Assembly: GCA_963705545.1 (NCBI GenBank)
Contig: CAVPJX010000002.1
Span: forward strand, 248,001 to 312,000
DNA: 64,000 nt
Source of the DNA: DATBLY01 sp963705545
Lineage (GTDB): Bacteria > Actinomycetota > UBA4738 > HRBIN12
Direction of reading: 5' to 3'
Both the position numbers and the translations under genes were made by a program. Below the pieces are notes generated by a model that worked only from the letters and a program-made list of their open reading frames with translations, did not search any database and was not told where the DNA came from. Below, in pieces: positions 61,832-64,000 of the stretch (its first letter is position 1; each line of letters starts with the position of its first letter).

Positions 61832-62491
61832 GTGCCGACATCGAGCCTCACGCGCGCCGATCCGATCGAGGCGCGGGCCCCCGCGATCGTGAAGCGGTTG
61901 TCGGCCGCGTACCCGGACGCGCACGTCGCGCTGAACTTCTCGAACGCCCTCGAATGCCTGGTCGCGACGATCCTGTCGGCGCAGTGCACCGACGAGAAGG
62001 TGAACGAGGTCACGGCGACGCTGTTCACCAAGTACCGCAGCGCCGCGGACTACCTGGAGGTCCCGGAGGACGAGCTGAAGGCCGACATCCGTCCGACCGG
62101 CTTCTTCAACCAGAAGGCCACGTCGATCCGCGCCGCCTGTCAGCGGATCGTCGACGCGTACGGCGGCGAGGTGCCCGGCACGATGGAGGACCTCATCACG
62201 CTTCGTGGGGTCGCGCGCAAGACCGCGAACATCGTGCTCGGGAACGCGTTCGGCGTGGTCGAGGGGATCGCGGTCGACACCCACGTGAAGCGCCTGGCCA
62301 ACCGGCTGGGGTTCAGCGAGGAGTCCGACCCCGACAAGATCGAGCAGGACCTGATGCGGTGGATCCCGCGGAAGCGGTGGTTCGACTTCACCTACGTGCT
62401 GATCGATCACGGGCGAGCGATCTGCCAGGCGAAGAAGCCGCGATGCGAGGACTGCCCGGTGAGCGGCCTCTGCCCCTCGAGCCTCGTGTGA
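61832..62491 (+). CDS. nth: Endonuclease III
   Basis: Base-excision DNA glycosylase/AP lyase of 219 residues. The helix-hairpin-helix ITLRGVARKTANIVLGNAFG holds the catalytic Lys, and VDTHVKRLANRLG the Asp. The 4Fe-4S cluster motif is CQAKKPRCEDCPVSGLC. GTG 61832 lies six bases after TAGGGT (61820-61825), a leaderless start. Confidence 0.95.
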   Translation: MPTSSLTRADPIEARAPAIVKRLSAAYPDAHVALNFSNALECLVATILSAQCTDEKVNEVTATLFTKYRSAADYLEVPEDELKADIRPTGFFNQKATSIRAACQRIVDAYGGEVPGTMEDLITLRGVARKTANIVLGNAFGVVEGIAVDTHVKRLANRLGFSEESDPDKIEQDLMRWIPRKRWFDFTYVLIDHGRAICQAKKPRCEDCPVSGLCPSSLV

Positions 62492-62501
62492 CGGGGGACG
62501 T

Positions 62502-62517
62502 AGCCGGGGGCCCGGCT
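62502..62517. terminator. Short GC hairpin between convergent nth and whiB
   Basis: AGCCGGG (62502-62508) and CCCGGCT (62511-62517) are inverse complements; with two central bases the practical stem is about five pairs. It lies in the 35-base gap between two convergent genes. Confidence 0.4.
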
Positions 62518-62526
62518 CCGACCGAC

Positions 62527-62817
62527 TCAGACGGAGGCGAGAGGCGCGCTCAGCCGACGCCGGCGCCGGATCACGCGTCGCTCCTCCTCGTCCATGCCGC
62601 CCCAGACGCCGGCGTCCTGGAAGGTGGCGAGGGACCACTCGAGGCATGCATCCCGGACGCTGCACTCGGCGCACACGGCCTTGGCGGCGCGGATCTGATC
62701 CATCGCCGGACGGGTGGAGCCGATCGGGAAGAAGAGCTCCGGGTCCTCCCCGATACAGCGGGCGTCCCGCACCCACCACATCTGCTCGGGATCGTGCTTG
62801 AACCGTCGTTCAATCAT
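62527..62817 (-). CDS. WhiB-family iron-sulphur transcription factor
   Basis: The 96-residue protein is specific to actinobacteria and their phages. Four cysteines bind a 4Fe-4S cluster: Cys21 and the group AVCAECSVRDACLEWS. The turn motif is GVWGG, and the basic tail RRVIRRRRR binds DNA. It acts with the main sigma factor to switch development or redox genes. The subgroup is not assigned. A promoter with near-consensus boxes lies upstream. Confidence 0.94.
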   Translation of the reverse strand: MIERRFKHDPEQMWWVRDARCIGEDPELFFPIGSTRPAMDQIRAAKAVCAECSVRDACLEWSLATFQDAGVWGGMDEEERRVIRRRRRLSAPLASV

Positions 62818-62857
62818 CGGGCGTCGTGCAGCTCACGTGCGGTTCCCTGGGTCCGGA

Positions 62858-63655
62858 ATGGGGCCGAGCGTAGTGTCTGAATCTTCGTTCAGTCAAGGGG
62901 CCGGAAGGCTGGTCGTGGCGCATCGCGGCGACTCGGCGCACGAGGCCGAGAACACGCTCGAGTCGTTCGACGCGGCGATCGCGGTGGGGGCCGACGCGGT
63001 CGAGTTCGACGTCCGGTTAGCGGCCGACGGCACCGCCGTCGTGATGCACGATCCCGGCGTCGAGCGGACGACCGACGGGACCGGCCTGATCCGCGACCTC
63101 ACGCTCGGCGAGATCAAGCGCCTGTCGATCCGCACGGCGGACGGCGGGACGACGGAGGTTCCGACGCTCGAGGAGACGCTCGCGAGGCTCTCCGGCCGCG
63201 TCGCGGTGGACGTGGAGATCAAGAACATCCCCGGCGAGCCCGGGTTCGACGGCCAGCGGGAGCTGGCGGTCGAGGCCACGCTCCGCGCGCTCGATCGAAC
63301 GGGCTTCGCCGGTCCGGTCCTGCTCTCGAGCTTCAACCCGCTTTCGCTCGCGCGATCGCGCGTGCTGGCGCCCGACGTCCCGACGGGCCTGCTCACCACC
63401 GACGCCGTCGAGGCGCGTGCGGCGCTCGCCTACGCGATCTCGGAGGGTCACCCGTGGATCCTCCCCTTCGTCGGTACCGTGCTCGCCGCCGGGGAGGGGT
63501 TCGTGGACGAGGCGCGCGACGCCGGGGTGACGGTGGGCGTGTGGATCACCGACGATCCGGCGGCCGCGCTCGACCTGTGGCGCGCGGGCGTGACGGCCGT
63601 CGCGACGAACGATCCGGCCGCGCTCGTCGCGGCGAGGCGCGAGGGCGCGACGTGA
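62858..63655 (+). CDS. Glycerophosphodiester phosphodiesterase
   Basis: Cleaves glycerophosphodiesters to glycerol 3-phosphate and an alcohol. It has up to 265 residues. VVAHRGDSAHEAENTLESF holds the catalytic His and Glu region, VEFDVRLAADGTAVVMHDPGVERTTDG the second His and metal acids, and VDVEIKN a further Glu. There is no signal peptide. The start may be ATG 62858, GTG 62873 or GTG 62915 (the last with GGAAGG before it). The first two overlap the whiB promoter. Confidence 0.88.
   Translation: MGPSVVSESSFSQGAGRLVVAHRGDSAHEAENTLESFDAAIAVGADAVEFDVRLAADGTAVVMHDPGVERTTDGTGLIRDLTLGEIKRLSIRTADGGTTEVPTLEETLARLSGRVAVDVEIKNIPGEPGFDGQRELAVEATLRALDRTGFAGPVLLSSFNPLSLARSRVLAPDVPTGLLTTDAVEARAALAYAISEGHPWILPFVGTVLAAGEGFVDEARDAGVTVGVWITDDPAAALDLWRAGVTAVATNDPAALVAARREGAT
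62867..62896 (-). promoter_or_regulatory. Promoter of the whiB-like gene
   Basis: On the minus strand TTGACT (62896 to 62891), an 18-base spacer and TACGCT (62872 to 62867). A leader of about 40 bases follows before ATG 62817. The boxes lie inside the 5' region of the divergent phosphodiesterase gene, which may help decide where that gene really starts. Confidence 0.65.
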
Positions 63656-64000
63656 TCCTGAGACGCCGCCGGCTCCCGGCGGAGCTCGAGGGCTCCTACG
63701 CGGCGTTCGGCGCCGTCCTCGCGGAGGTCGAGCCGGCCAAGGAGATCCTGACCGAGGTGATGCCGACGACGCGGCTCCCCGGGCGGTCCCTGCCCGACGC
63801 GTTGACGGCCTTCGAGGAGCACCTCGGGCGTGCCGCCGACGCGATGCCGGGGTGGCGCCGTCCGGAGCTCGACGAGGTCTGGGACGCCTGCGACCGGGGC
63901 GTCGCGGAGGCTCGCGCGTTCGCGGACCGTCTGCGCCGCGAGGCACCGGACCTCGGTGGGTTCGAGGGGTTGATCTGGGCGGTGGGCGAGCTGATGGTGC
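63652..64000 (+). CDS. Unknown protein, cut by the window end
   Basis: The first 116 codons only. It starts at GTG 63652 in a GTGA overlap with the phosphodiesterase gene. The sequence is helical and charged (LPAELEGSYAAFGAVLAEVEPAKEILTEV; LRREAPDLGGFEGLIW), with no recognisable motif and no membrane segment. Confidence 0.65.
   Translation, partial: MILRRRRLPAELEGSYAAFGAVLAEVEPAKEILTEVMPTTRLPGRSLPDALTAFEEHLGRAADAMPGWRRPELDEVWDACDRGVAEARAFADRLRREAPDLGGFEGLIWAVGELMV

Overview
The window is about 70% GC, with tightly packed genes on both strands. Several families point to Actinomycetota: a WhiB-like protein, an ECF sigma factor with an HxxxCxxC anti-sigma factor, DUF5319, a DUF2342-type zinc metalloprotease, a UPF0182 membrane protein and a YlbL-like PDZ/Lon protease. 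Many start codons lie 6-9 bases after a TANNNT -10 element (leaderless promoters), which is also typical of this phylum. Class or genus cannot be fixed from the sequence. I saw no IS element, prophage, CRISPR array or rRNA. One tRNA (initiator Met) is present.

Layout. 1-3351: end of an arginine operon (argB end, argR, argG, argH). 3545-7732: sensor kinase, PIG-L deacetylase, DUF5319 protein, sugar epimerase, GYD protein. 7729-11888: non-homologous end joining (ligD, a membrane protein, ku). 11885-17848: double GNAT, PII protein and GlnD, cytochrome P450, alpha/beta hydrolase. 17968-23923: a cyclic-nucleotide block with a zinc-finger class III cyclase, a transporter-like/HEAT/cyclic-nucleotide-binding fusion, and a hydrolase-cyclase fusion. 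23929-27545: small metabolic genes. 27678-33220: a nucleoside-type (BMP family) ABC transporter facing upp. 33272-34456: DAHP synthase behind a Phe/Tyr-rich leader peptide and an attenuator. 34458-37319: cupin-cyclase, an unknown protein, metalloprotease. 37384-44110: moaE, mreB, DUF1028, PDZ protease, UPF0182. 44123-49302: aldehyde dehydrogenase, aroE, a luciferase-like oxidoreductase, ArsR/SRPBCC pair, PrmC-related methyltransferase. 49346-54270: TOPRIM protein, tRNA-fMet, antiporter, M1-type peptidase. 54342-64000: cNMP-binding protein, a CysS-tail/glycosyltransferase fusion, ftsH, SigR/RsrA-like pair, PAS protein, second PIG-L deacetylase, aminotransferase, S51-like peptidase, nth, whiB, a glycerophosphodiesterase and a truncated unknown gene.

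How the genes work together. The strongest new regulatory element is the aroF leader: a 22-codon peptide with three Phe and two Tyr codons in nine, an exact 9-base antiterminator pairing and a terminator. The strongest candidate system is the adjacent cyclase and cNMP-binding membrane protein at 17968-21657. Three class III cyclases and two cNMP-binding proteins in one window suggest heavy use of cyclic-nucleotide signalling. BMP transporter plus upp suggests nucleoside/uracil salvage.

Caution on sequence quality: five genes (22588-23923, 27678-28809, 46564-47620, 48029-48532, 59185-59899) carry together about eight single-base indels in otherwise well conserved proteins. Uncorrected assembly errors are the simplest explanation, so 'broken' calls here should be read with that in mind.
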